Assembly (NCBI RefSeq): GCF_009908295.1
Contig: NZ_JAAALO010000006.1
Span: 310,001 to 374,000, forward strand
DNA length: 64,000 nt
Origin: Micromonospora rubida
GTDB lineage: Bacteria > Actinomycetota > Actinomycetes > Mycobacteriales > Micromonosporaceae
Reading direction: 5' to 3'
The first letter of the stretch is position 1. Each line of letters opens with the position of its first letter. This document shows, one piece after another, positions 15,708 through 23,732 of the stretch. A program made the position numbers and the translations under genes. Below the pieces are notes generated by a model. That model had not been told where the DNA came from and ran no database searches. It saw only the letters and a list, made by a program, of their open reading frames with translations.

Positions 15708-16679
15708 TCAGCTTCCCGCGCCGGCGGCAACGTCGTCGGGGTTGAAGTTGGCCGTGCCGCGCCGCGTGTCGAACGGCCGCGTCTTGGAGGCGTACGGGTC
15801 CTCACCGATCGCGGTGAGCGCCTCCTGCGTCGACTTGCCGTCCCGCTTCGCGGCCAGGAACTGGTCGTACTGCTCCGGCGAGACGACCCGCAGCTCGAAG
15901 TTCATGAACGCGTGGTAGGTGCCGCACAGCTCGGCGCAGCGACCGACGTACGCGCCCTCGGCGTCGAGGCTGGAGACCTCGAAGACGTTGCGGATGTTGC
16001 CCGGCATGACGTCCCGCTTGAACAGCATCTCCGGCACCCAGAAGGAGTGGATGACGTCCTTGCTGGTCTCCTCGAACCGGACGGACCGGCCGGTCGGCAG
16101 GACCAGGATCGGGATGACCTCGCTGGTGCCGAGCACCGACGCGACCGTGTTCGCGTCCTTGCCCTGGCCGTCGCGGTAGTTGAACTGCCAGTTCCACTTG
16201 AAGGCGACGACCTCGACCGTGATGTCCGGGTTCTTCGTCGTCTTCGTCACGTCGGTCTGCACGACCGCCGTGTAGTAGAAGAGCACCGACACGATCAGGA
16301 TCGGGGCGATCGTGTAGAGGAACTCCATCGGCATGTTGTAGCGGGTCTGCACCGGCAGCTCGTTGCCCCGCTTCCGGTAGCGCACCACGCACCAGAAGAT
16401 CAGGCCCCAGACGAACACGCCGACCGCGAGCGCCGCGATGCAGGACGCGATCCACAGGTCGTACATCCGGTGCGCCTCGGGCGTGATGCCACCCTGCGGC
16501 CAGCCGAAGCCGCCGAACGTCTTGCCGACGTCGCAGCCCGTGAGCAGGACCAGCAGCGCCGCGCCGCCAAGACCGAGCCCGGCGAGCCGACCAGCACCAC
16601 GCCGCCGGCGTCCACCGACTCCCGGAGAAGCGCTGTGCCGTACGGCGGACTGCCGTACCTCCGAACTCCTTGCGACCAC
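15708..16679 (-). CDS. ctaC: Cytochrome c oxidase subunit II (CuA)
   Basis: 323 residues from GTG 16679, with GGGAGG about 9 nt upstream. A lipoprotein-type signal ends LVLLTGC. Two membrane helices follow (IASCIAALAVGVFVWGLIF; LYTIAPILIVSVLFYYTA), then the cupredoxin domain with the CuA ligand motif CAELCGTYHAFM and upstream His in DVIHSFWVPE. It receives electrons from the QcrC hemes. Operon with ctaF. The frame is open upstream to 17879 but that is antisense to the desulfurase gene. Confidence 0.97.
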   Translation of the reverse strand: MVARSSEVRQSAVRHSASPGVGGRRRRGAGRLAGLGLGGAALLVLLTGCDVGKTFGGFGWPQGGITPEAHRMYDLWIASCIAALAVGVFVWGLIFWCVVRYRKRGNELPVQTRYNMPMEFLYTIAPILIVSVLFYYTAVVQTDVTKTTKNPDITVEVVAFKWNWQFNYRDGQGKDANTVASVLGTSEVIPILVLPTGRSVRFEETSKDVIHSFWVPEMLFKRDVMPGNIRNVFEVSSLDAEGAYVGRCAELCGTYHAFMNFELRVVSPEQYDQFLAAKRDGKSTQEALTAIGEDPYASKTRPFDTRRGTANFNPDDVAAGAGS

Positions 16680-16847
16680 CTGGTCCTGCCTCCCTAGCGC
16701 GCCGCGGTGGTTGTTGTCCCCGACCAGCGGCAAAGGCGTCACCGACGGTCGCAGATTACTCGACCATGACGGGCCTGACCGTGTTGGGGTCAAGGTCCGC
16801 CCCCATCGGGGGGATCTTGACCATACCGGCACGATACCGTCGGGGCC

Positions 16848-17999
16848 GTGAGCGCACCCCCGGTCTACCTGGACGCGGCCACCGCCGCCCCGCTGCATCC
16901 GGTCGCCCGGCAGGCCCTGCTGGCCGCCCTCGAAGACGGCTGGGCCGACCCGGCCAGGCTCTACACGCAGGCCCGCCGCGCCCGGCAGTTGCTCGACGCC
17001 GCCCGCGAGGCCGCCGCGGACACGCTCGGTGTCCGCGCCGACGAGCTGTCCTTCACCCCCAGCGGTACGACCGCGGCGCACTCGGCGGTGCTCGGCGGCC
17101 TGGCCGGGCGGCGCCGGGCGGGCGGGACGCTGGTGCACTCGGCGATCGAGCACTCGGCCGTGCTGCACGCCGCCGAGTGGCACGTCGCCGCGGGCGGCAC
17201 GGCGACCAGCGTGCCGGTGGACCGGCTCGGCCGGGTCGACCCGGACGCCTGGTCCGTGGCGGTCGCCGCCCCGGGGGTGGCCCTCGCCGCCCTGATCGGG
17301 GCCAGTCACGAGGTGGGCACCGTGCAGCCGGTGGCCGAGGCCGCCGCCGCGTGCGCCGCCGCCGGGGTGCCGCTGTACGTCGACGCGGCCCAGCTCGTCG
17401 GGCGGGCCCCGGTGCCGGGCGGCTGGTCGGTGCTGACCGCCAGCGCGCACAAGTGGGGCGGCCCGCCCGGCGTCGGGCTGCTGGTGGTGCGCAAGGGCAC
17501 CCGGTGGGAGTCGCCGTGGCCGGCCGACGAGCGGGAGTCGGGGCGTACCCCCGGGGTGGTGAACCTGCCCGCGGTGGTGGCGGCGGCGGCGAGCCTGCGC
17601 GCGGCGGCGGCCGACGCGGCGGCCGAGGCGGCCCGGCTGGCCCCGCTGGTGGACCGGATCCGGGCCCGGGTGGCGGCCGAGGTGCCGGACGTGGAGGTGG
17701 TCGGCGACCCGGTCGACCGGCTCCCCCACCTGGTCACCTTCTCCTGCCTGTACGTCGACGGCGAGGCGCTGCTGCATGCGCTGGACCGCCGGGGGTTCGC
17801 GGTCTCCTCGGGATCGTCCTGCACGTCGTCGACGCTGCGGCCGTCGCACGTGCTGGAGGCGATGGGGGCGCTCTCGCACGGCAACGTGCGGGTGTCACTG
17901 CACCGGGAGACGACCGGGGCGCAGGTGGAACGGTTCCTCGCCGAGCTGCCCGGGATCGTCGCGGGACTGCGCGCCGAGGCGGGGGCGGTGGGGCTGTGA
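16848..17999 (+). CDS. Cysteine desulfurase family protein (class V aminotransferase fold)
   Basis: 383 residues. YLDAATAAPLHP and the PLP lysine in ASAHKWGGPPGVG mark the IscS/NifS fold. The Cys-containing loop SSGSSCTSSTLRPSHVLEAMG provides a likely catalytic cysteine. TACCGT at 16835-16840 ends 7 nt before the GTG (leaderless). The stop overlaps the GTG of a TusA-like gene, so this enzyme probably hands its persulfide to that carrier. It is divergent from ctaC. Confidence 0.9.
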   Translation: MSAPPVYLDAATAAPLHPVARQALLAALEDGWADPARLYTQARRARQLLDAAREAAADTLGVRADELSFTPSGTTAAHSAVLGGLAGRRRAGGTLVHSAIEHSAVLHAAEWHVAAGGTATSVPVDRLGRVDPDAWSVAVAAPGVALAALIGASHEVGTVQPVAEAAAACAAAGVPLYVDAAQLVGRAPVPGGWSVLTASAHKWGGPPGVGLLVVRKGTRWESPWPADERESGRTPGVVNLPAVVAAAASLRAAAADAAAEAARLAPLVDRIRARVAAEVPDVEVVGDPVDRLPHLVTFSCLYVDGEALLHALDRRGFAVSSGSSCTSSTLRPSHVLEAMGALSHGNVRVSLHRETTGAQVERFLAELPGIVAGLRAEAGAVGL

Positions 18000-18259
18000 C
18001 CGGGCCGGACGAGGTGACCCGGCCGGCGGCACCGACCGACCCCGCCGAGGTACTGGACTGTCGGGGGCAGCGCTGCCCGCTGCCCGTGATCGGGCTGGCC
18101 CGGCGGCTGCCCGAGCTGCCTGTCGGTGCGGTGCTTCGGGTCCTCGCCGACGATCCGGCGGCGGCGCTCGACATCCCGGCCTGGTGCCGGATGCGGGGCC
18201 AGGAGTTCGTCGCCGCGCAAGCCGAGGGCCCCGGCTACGACGTCCGCCGCACCCACTGA
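17996..18259 (+). CDS. TusA-like sulfur carrier protein
   Basis: 87 residues, starting with a GTG that overlaps the desulfurase stop. LDCRGQRCPLPVIGLARRL carries the CPxP motif whose cysteine holds the sulfane sulfur in the SirA/TusA family. Paired with the desulfurase it probably relays sulfur to an unknown acceptor (tRNA thiolation or molybdenum cofactor are possibilities). Its last codons and stop are repeated just downstream. Confidence 0.9.
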   Translation: MTGPDEVTRPAAPTDPAEVLDCRGQRCPLPVIGLARRLPELPVGAVLRVLADDPAAALDIPAWCRMRGQEFVAAQAEGPGYDVRRTH

Positions 18260-18277
18260 GCCGCCGCACCCGCTGAG
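18244..18277 (+). repeat. Two-unit 17-bp repeat at the tusA stop, with a related copy at 18875-18909
   Basis: CCGCCGCACCCACTGAG is followed directly by CCGCCGCACCCGCTGAG, then CCGTCCCGCGAGCC. A near-identical series (CCGCCGCACCCCACTGAG, CCGTCACACCCACGGAG, CCGTCCCGCGACCC) occurs at 18875-18923, so the segment between is flanked by about 45 bp of imperfect direct repeat. Confidence 0.75.
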
Positions 18278-18469
18278 CCGTCCCGCGAGCCACTTGGCCC
18301 TGTAGCGACATCCACCGTCACGGGGGTAAGTGCGGTAGCTGCGGCTTGATCGATGAACTGCGGCGAAAACCCTGATCATTTTGTAGGCCCTGGCCGTTTC
18401 GGGTGGGCGGGTGAGGTGTGCAGCGGTCCGGCCGTCCGAGCGGCTGGGGTGCCGGGCGGGTAGTGCCAC

Positions 18470-18656
18470 CTCGCCCCCTTTGCTCTGCTGCCGCCACCGC
18501 AACACCAGCATCTGCCTGCAACACCAGCACCGCCGTGCAACACCAGCACCAGCGTCGCGCGGTCGCTTCGGGTCGGGTGCCGGGCCGGGCACGAGAGGCG
18601 GCAGAATCGTCACGCTTCGCGAGCGTTGCGCCGGGGGCGGCAGAGCAAAGGGGCGC
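18470..18656. repeat. Inverted repeat pair, possible non-autonomous element
   Basis: CCCCTTTGCTCTGC near 18473-18486 and its complement GCAGAGCAAAGGGG near 18640-18654 are separated by about 150 nt, with GC-rich flanks that also partly pair. It could be a MITE-like element or a large hairpin. No transposase is present. Confidence 0.5.
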
Positions 18657-18729
18657 TGCGGGGTTGCCCGCGGGTCGGCGACGACGTCAGCGTCGGCGTT
18701 CCCGCCCCGCCCCCTGGGGTGGGGCTTCA

Positions 18730-18792
18730 TGATCGTCTGCTGATTTTGGAGAATCCGCCCGGCGTGTCGTCTCACAAATCCGCAGACGATCA
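18730..18792. repeat. Loop-conserved palindrome, copy 1
   Basis: Arms of 23 nt (18730-18752 and 18770-18792) are complementary at 20 of 23 positions, around a 17-nt loop ATCCGCCCGGCGTGTCG. It shares architecture and loop end with copies at 20613-20675 and 53295-53351. Confidence 0.85.
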
Positions 18793-18928
18793 TGCCACGG
18801 CAGGCAGCGGTGCACCCCGACGCCAACCGCGCACATCGTTGCCACCGAAGGGTGGGACTCCGACACAGGCCTAGCCGCCGCACCCCACTGAGCCGTCACA
18901 CCCACGGAGCCGTCCCGCGACCCGCGCC

Positions 18929-19168
18929 TCACGCGCTCGGGACGTCGATCCAGATCAACCGGAGCTGACGACCGGCGCGGGCGAAGAGCCGCAGCGCGCT
19001 CTCGGCGTTCGGGAAGCGCCCGGTCGAGGCCCGCCCGTCGTCGCAGAGCAGCGCGCCGTCGGTGAACGCCATGCCCCAGGCGAAGACCCCGCCGTCGACC
19101 CGGTCGCCGTACTCCTCGCAGATCGCGAACCGCCGAGGCGCGAAATCAGTCACCAGATCGACGAGCAT
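18929..19168 (-). CDS. Small conserved-looking hypothetical protein
   Basis: 79 residues from ATG 19168, which has GAGGAG 9 nt upstream. The sequence (LVTDFAPRRFAICEEYGDRV, VFAWGMAFTDGALLCDDG) looks like a compact globular protein with codon use normal for the genome. No motif is recognised. It is divergent from an HTH regulator start at 19238, an arrangement seen for many small actinobacterial regulator-partner genes. The longer frame to 19573 overlaps the regulator and is rejected. Confidence 0.6.
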   Translation of the reverse strand: MLVDLVTDFAPRRFAICEEYGDRVDGGVFAWGMAFTDGALLCDDGRASTGRFPNAESALRLFARAGRQLRLIWIDVPSA

Positions 19169-19237
19169 CCGCTGGAACTCCTCGGGCGTGCCAAGCAGCT
19201 CGGTCGTCGGGTCAGTCGGGTCCGTCGGGTAAGGCTG

Positions 19238-20086
19238 ATGGCACCACGAACGGACCCTTCCGCGCTGCGCTGGCTGATCGGGGCGGAGCTGGGCCGCTAT
19301 CGACGCGAGTCGCCGATGGCGCTGACCGAACTCGCGGCCAGCACCGGCATCGGCAAGCCGGAGCTCGGCCATATGGAGACCGGCCGCTACCAGCAGTTCC
19401 CCGAGGACATCGCGAACATCCTGCGGGCCTGCGGGGCCGACCAGCCCGCGATCGACCGGCTCACCCCGCTCGCCCCCGCTCGCCCCCCGCTCGCCCCCCG
19501 CTCGCCGCTGAGGCCACCCCGAACTGGTAGATCTTGGAAGCAAACGGCCCTTCCAGGGGCCGAAATCTTCCAAGATCTACCCGATCTCCGCTCAGGCGGG
19601 ACGAGATGCCATGGGGTCGGGGGCGGGTCTGGTCTGGTCTGGCACATGGTGGTCGGTGCCAACTACCGCATGTTCGGGTTCCACGATCCGACGTGCGAGG
19701 AGTCGGAGAACCTCGCCACGGCGATCTCCGCCGCGAGCCGTGAGGTCGTCGGCTGGGCGGCGAACGCGGTGATGGTGCACGTGGTAACCGACCTCGTCGG
19801 CATCGACGTGCGGATCGAGGTCTTCCACGAGGCGCCGGCCCCCGACGATTCGGCTGATCTTCTGCGGGACGGGCAGATCGAGGTGCCCGGCGGGTTGATC
19901 AGTGTGCTGTATTCGGTCGACGACAAGTTCCAGCGCGGCGTGGACCTTCCGGCTGGCCCCGGCAGTACGGGGTGCGGGTGTGCGGCTACGGCCGCACTCG
20001 GGCACGGCAGCTATGGGAGAAAGGCGCGGAGCCGGGCGGGTGGCCGGCGAAGGCGGCGTCGGCGCGTCCCGGCAACGCGGTTGTAG
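19238..20086 (+). CDS. Chimeric, probably degenerate gene: XRE HTH head joined to an unrelated hypothetical tail
   Basis: The open frame (282 residues) has three parts. Residues 1-75 (LRWLIGAELGRYRRESPMAL, STGIGKPELGHMETGRYQ) are the N-terminal HTH of an XRE/DUF5753-type regulator, cut off before its usual ~200-residue sensor domain. Residues 80-135 are low complexity and encode a palindromic repeat (19526-19581). From Met 137 (ATG 19646) a different globular protein begins (VVGANYRMFGFHDPTCEESE). Near 19965 its reading appears to move to another frame (QYGVRVCGYGRTRARQLWEK), as if one base were lost. It may be annotated as one intact protein, but a working product is doubtful. Confidence 0.5.
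   Translation: MAPRTDPSALRWLIGAELGRYRRESPMALTELAASTGIGKPELGHMETGRYQQFPEDIANILRACGADQPAIDRLTPLAPARPPLAPRSPLRPPRTGRSWKQTALPGAEIFQDLPDLRSGGTRCHGVGGGSGLVWHMVVGANYRMFGFHDPTCEESENLATAISAASREVVGWAANAVMVHVVTDLVGIDVRIEVFHEAPAPDDSADLLRDGQIEVPGGLISVLYSVDDKFQRGVDLPAGPGSTGCGCAATAALGHGSYGRKARSRAGGRRRRRRRVPATRL
19526..19581. repeat. Palindromic repeat inside the chimeric HTH gene
   Basis: 15-bp perfect arms GGTAGATCTTGGAAG and CTTCCAAGATCTACC enclose a second CGGCCC/GGGCCG stem with loop TTCCAG. AT-rich for this genome. It lies exactly where the HTH homology ends. Confidence 0.85.
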
Positions 20087-20097
20087 CCTCGGCCCCT

Positions 20098-20595
20098 ATG
20101 AGTTGGCTGCCCGACGACTTCGTCCACCCCGTCCACGTGCCCGTGCCCGACACCGCGCTTCACCTGCGGCCGATCCGGGAGGCGGACACCGCACTCGACT
20201 ACCCCGCCGTCATGGGCTCTCGTGAGCGCCTGTGGGAGATCTTCGGCCCGGCCTGGGCCTGGCCCCGGGAGACGATGACCTACGAAGAGGACCGCATCGA
20301 CCTGCTGCGGCACGAGGAGGAGATAGCCGCCCACCAGTCGTTCAACTACGCGCTGCTGGACGAGGAGGAGACGGCGATCCTCGGCTGCGTCTACATCGAC
20401 CCGCCCGAGCGCACCGGCTCCGACGGCGAGGTCTCCTGGTGGGTGGTGGACGACCTTGTCGGCGGCGAGGTGGAGCGGGCGCTCGACGCGCTGGTGCCGC
20501 AGTGGATCGCCGCCGACTGGCCCTTCCAGCAGCCCCGCTACCTGGGCCGCGACATCACCTGGCAGGGCTGGCTGGCGTTGCCGCGCGCCTCGTGA
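20098..20595 (+). CDS. GNAT-family N-acetyltransferase
   Basis: 165 residues. LHLRPIREADTALDYPAVM is a typical GNAT N-terminus, and TAILGCVYIDPPERTGSDGE with SWWVVDDLVGG fits the central strands. The Q/RxxGxG/A acetyl-CoA loop is not clear, so the protein may be a divergent member. TAGCCT (20084-20089) ends 8 nt before the ATG, fitting a leaderless start. It ends in convergence with adoK, with a strong palindrome between. Confidence 0.75.
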   Translation: MSWLPDDFVHPVHVPVPDTALHLRPIREADTALDYPAVMGSRERLWEIFGPAWAWPRETMTYEEDRIDLLRHEEEIAAHQSFNYALLDEEETAILGCVYIDPPERTGSDGEVSWWVVDDLVGGEVERALDALVPQWIAADWPFQQPRYLGRDITWQGWLALPRAS

Positions 20596-20612
20596 CAGCC
20601 CTGACCTTCTCT

Positions 20613-20675
20613 TGATCGTCTGCGGCTGAGCGGCAACTGTCCCGGCGTGTCGTGCCGCTCAGCCGCAGACGATCA
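20613..20675. repeat. Loop-conserved palindrome, copy 2, between convergent genes
   Basis: Perfect 23-bp arms (20613-20635 and 20653-20675) around a 17-nt loop ACTGTCCCGGCGTGTCG. It lies between the GNAT and adoK ends and could act as a bidirectional terminator. Confidence 0.9.
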
Positions 20676-20721
20676 CCGCGTGCCCGCGCCGGGCAGCCCG
20701 GCACCCCGGGCGTTGACGGGC

Positions 20722-21699
20722 CTACGGCAGCAGGTGCGGCCGGACGTCCTCGGCGGCGACGTCGCCGTACGACTCGGCGAGTCGCTTGACGAACAGGTCG
20801 TGGCGCACCTCGTACTCCTGGGTGCCGACGGTCTCCAGCACCAGGGTGGCCAGCAGGGAGCCGACCTGGGCGGACCGCTCCAGACCAAGGCCCCAGGAGA
20901 GCGCGGCGAAGAAGCCGGCCCGGAAGCCGTCCCCGACGCCGGTGGGGTCGATCGCCTTGGTCTCCCGGGCGATCGGCACGTGGATGGTGTCGAAGTCCCG
21001 GCCGGCGATCTCCGCGCCGTTGCTGCCCAGCGTGGTCACCCGGACCTTCACCCGGTCCAGCAGCTGCGCGTCGGTGAGGCCGGCCTTGCTCTGTAGCAGC
21101 GACTTCTCGTACTCGTTGGTCATCAGGTAGTCGGCGCCGTCGATCAGGCCCACCACGTCGTCGCCGCCCATCCGGGCGAGCTGCTGGGACGGGTCGGCGA
21201 CGAAGGCGTACCCGCGCTCGCGGCACTCGGCGGAGTGCCGCAGCATCGCGGCGGGGTCGTTGGCGCCGACCAGCACGAGGTCGAGCCCGCCGAGCCGCTT
21301 CGCGACCGGGGCCAGCTCGATGTTGCGTGCCTCACTCATCGCGCCCGCATAGAAGGATGCGATCTGGCACATGTCGGTGTCGGTGGTGCAGACGAACCGG
21401 GCGGTGTGCGCCACCTCGCTGACGTGCACCGAGTCGCAGTCGACGCCGTGCCGCTCCAGCCAGGAGCGGTAGTCGGCGAAGTCGGCGCCGACCGCGCCGA
21501 GCAGGATCGGGCTCAGGCCGAGCTGCCCCATGCCGAAGGCGATGTTGGCGGCCACCCCGCCCCGGCGCAGCACCAGGTCGTCCACGAGGAAGGACAGCGA
21601 GACCTTGTCGAGCTGGTCGGCGATGAGCTGGTCGGCGAACCGGCCGGGGAAGCTCATCAGGTGGTCGGTCGCGATCGAGCCGGTCACGGCGATCTTCAT
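20722..21699 (-). CDS. adoK: PfkB-family carbohydrate kinase, probable adenosine kinase
   Basis: 325 residues from ATG 21699, with GAGGG about 6 nt upstream. Two PfkB signatures are present: LRRGGVAANIAFGMGQLG near residue 50 and the catalytic DPTGVGDGFRAGF with its Asp near 270. It probably phosphorylates adenosine; position two genes before erpA and glycerate kinase matches mycobacterial adoK (Rv2202c). Another sugar substrate cannot be excluded. Confidence 0.85.
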   Translation of the reverse strand: MKIAVTGSIATDHLMSFPGRFADQLIADQLDKVSLSFLVDDLVLRRGGVAANIAFGMGQLGLSPILLGAVGADFADYRSWLERHGVDCDSVHVSEVAHTARFVCTTDTDMCQIASFYAGAMSEARNIELAPVAKRLGGLDLVLVGANDPAAMLRHSAECRERGYAFVADPSQQLARMGGDDVVGLIDGADYLMTNEYEKSLLQSKAGLTDAQLLDRVKVRVTTLGSNGAEIAGRDFDTIHVPIARETKAIDPTGVGDGFRAGFFAALSWGLGLERSAQVGSLLATLVLETVGTQEYEVRHDLFVKRLAESYGDVAAEDVRPHLLP

Positions 21700-21905
21700 A
21701 TCAACCCTCGTGGTCGGGAGCACGGCGCGGGTCAGCCTACCGGGCGGTCCGGCGTCGTGGCCCCGGGTCGGAGAGAGATCGTTCATGTTCTGCTCGACAG
21801 CGCGTCGCCGGCCGGCCGGCCGGCGTCCGCCGGGGAACGGATCTGCCCTGGTCTGCCCACCGCGACGTCACCCGTGGGCGGCTGCGGAGGGTGAGGCCGT
21901 CCGAC

Positions 21906-21947
21906 AAAAAAGACAGCGGGGCCACCCCGGGTCGGGGGCGGCCCCGC
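21906..21947 (-). terminator. Intrinsic terminator of erpA
   Basis: An 8-bp GC stem (21916-21923 with 21940-21947) plus an inner CCCC/GGGG stem is followed on the minus strand by TGTC and six T. It begins 22 nt beyond the erpA stop. Confidence 0.9.
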
Positions 21948-21969
21948 CGCATCGGCCGAGGGGCGTCGA

Positions 21970-22341
21970 TCAGCTGAACGAGTCGCCGCAGGCGCAGGAG
22001 CTACCCGCGTTCGGGTTGTCGATGGTGAAGCCCTGGGCGTCGATCCGGTCGGCGAAGTCGATCGTGGCACCCGACAGGTAGGGGGCGCTCATCCGGTCGA
22101 CCACGACCTCGACGCCGTCGTAGTCGGTGACGACGTCACCGTCGAGCGAGCGCTCGTCGAAGAAGAGCTGATACCGAAGGCCGGAGCAGCCGCCCGGCTG
22201 CACCGCCACCCGGAGCCGCAGGTCGTCGCGGCCCTCCTGCTCGATCAGGGCCTTGACCTTCTGCGCCGCGACGTCGGTGAGGACGATGGAAGTAGGGGCC
22301 TCGGTCGACTCGGTCGACTCGGTCTGCGCTGGCGTGGTCAC
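21970..22341 (-). CDS. erpA: Iron-sulfur cluster insertion protein, HesB/IscA family
   Basis: 123 residues from GTG 22341, with GGGAG 8 nt upstream. LTDVAAQKVKALIEQEG begins the A-type carrier domain. The three cluster ligands are the Cys in VAVQPGGCSGLRYQ and the CxC in AGSSCACGDSF near the C-terminus. The first 20 residues are a Ser/Thr/Glu-rich tail. It probably delivers clusters to respiratory and NadA-type enzymes encoded nearby. Strong terminator follows. Confidence 0.95.
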   Translation of the reverse strand: MTTPAQTESTESTEAPTSIVLTDVAAQKVKALIEQEGRDDLRLRVAVQPGGCSGLRYQLFFDERSLDGDVVTDYDGVEVVVDRMSAPYLSGATIDFADRIDAQGFTIDNPNAGSSCACGDSFS

Positions 22342-22503
22342 GTGGAAATCTCCCTGCGCGGTCTGGGTCTGGACGCACTGGCCAACGTCTCGCGTCGTCC
22401 AGTGATTCCCGATGTGGTCGCAGACCCGATGGTACGCCGCCCCGGCCCGGACCACCCGGCCGACGTGATCCGGGCCCGGATCAGGGGCGGGTCAGGCCCC
22501 GGC

Positions 22504-23640
22504 TCAGCGGCTCCATTGGCGGGCCAGGCGGGCGCCGAGCTGGCGCAGCCCCTCCGCCGGGCGGCTGAGCGCCGCGTCCAGCCCGCCGCGCTCCTCCCCG
22601 CCGAAGTGCTCCACCAGGCTGTACGCGTCGGTGACCCCGGCCGAGGCGGCCTCGCGCCGCCCGGTGCTCACCTGCCCCGCCAGCACCACACAGGGCACCC
22701 CCCGGTCCCGGGCTGCCCCGGCCACCCCGGCGACCACCTTGCCGCGCAGCGACTGGTGGTCGAAGGAGCCCTCCCCGGTGACCACCAGATCGACCGCGTC
22801 GAGCGCGGCGGACAGCCCGATGGCCTCGGTGACCAGGCCGATGCCGGACTCGCACCGGCCGCCGAGGGCCAGGATCGCCGCGCCGAGGCCGCCGGCCGCA
22901 CCGCCGCCGGGCAGCGCGCCGAGGCCCGCCGGGCAGCCGGGCAGGTCCCGCTCCAGCACGTCGGCGAAGCGCTCCAGCGCAGCGTCGAGCAGCAGCACGT
23001 CGGAACGGGTCGCGCCCTTCTGCGGGCCGTAGACGCTGCTGGCACCGTGCAGCCCGAGCAGCGGGTTGTCCACGTCGGTGGCGGCGACCAGGGTGGCGCC
23101 GCGCAGCCGGGGCGCGCCGTCCAGCCCGGCGATCCCGGCCAGCGCCGCCCCGCCGTACGGCAGGGCCCGGCCGGTCTCGTCGAGCGCGGTGACGCCGAGC
23201 GCGGTGAGCAGGCCGGCCCCGCCGTCGTTGGTGCCCGAACCGCCGAGCCCGATCACCACCGTCCGGGCGCCGTGCTCCACAGCGGCGGTGACCAGCGCGC
23301 CGAGCCCGTACGAGGTGGTGTCCTTCGGGTCGCGCTCGGCGGCGGCGAGCAGGTGCAGGCCGCAGGCCTGGGCGCTCTCCAGGTACGCCGTGCCGTCGTC
23401 GGTGAGCAGGATCTCACCGTCGGTCGGCCGGCCGAGCGGATCGACGGTCGACACCGGCACCCGGCGCCCGCCGAGCGCCTCGGCGAGGACGGCGACGAAG
23501 CCGGGGCCGCCGTCGGCGAGGGGGCGAATGAGCAGGTCGTCCCCACCGGCCACTTCCCGCCAGCCCTCGGCCACCGCCGCGGCGACCTCCTGAGCCGGCA
23601 GCGTGCCAGCGAACTTGTCGGGACAGAGCAGCACGCGCAT
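22504..23640 (-). CDS. Glycerate kinase (GckA/GlxK family)
   Basis: 378 residues from ATG 23640. VLLCPDKFAGTLPAQEVAAA and RPLADGGPGFVAVLAEALGG open the type I glycerate kinase fold; IGLGGSGTNDGGAGLLTALG and VTGEGSFDHQSLRGKV are further family blocks. Phosphorylates D-glycerate to 2- or 3-phosphoglycerate. Position next to erpA matches Rv2205c. Divergent from nadA. Confidence 0.95.
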   Translation of the reverse strand: MRVLLCPDKFAGTLPAQEVAAAVAEGWREVAGGDDLLIRPLADGGPGFVAVLAEALGGRRVPVSTVDPLGRPTDGEILLTDDGTAYLESAQACGLHLLAAAERDPKDTTSYGLGALVTAAVEHGARTVVIGLGGSGTNDGGAGLLTALGVTALDETGRALPYGGAALAGIAGLDGAPRLRGATLVAATDVDNPLLGLHGASSVYGPQKGATRSDVLLLDAALERFADVLERDLPGCPAGLGALPGGGAAGGLGAAILALGGRCESGIGLVTEAIGLSAALDAVDLVVTGEGSFDHQSLRGKVVAGVAGAARDRGVPCVVLAGQVSTGRREAASAGVTDAYSLVEHFGGEERGGLDAALSRPAEGLRQLGARLARQWSR

Positions 23641-23732
23641 GCCGAGCAGTGTGGCAGGGCTCATCGCGCGAGGCAGTGCGGCGGCCCACACCGCTACGAG
23701 CCGCCTTCTCCCAACTGTGGAACCATGAGGGC

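Larger units (their letters stand above)
18278..18928. other. 650-bp gene-free repeat island
   Basis: No credible gene: the open frames here have no recognisable products or ribosome binding sites. The segment contains three GCAACACCAGCA-type copies (18499-18555), a distant inverted repeat (18470-18656) and the loop-conserved palindrome at 18730-18792. It is bounded by the tusA-end repeats. Confidence 0.6.
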
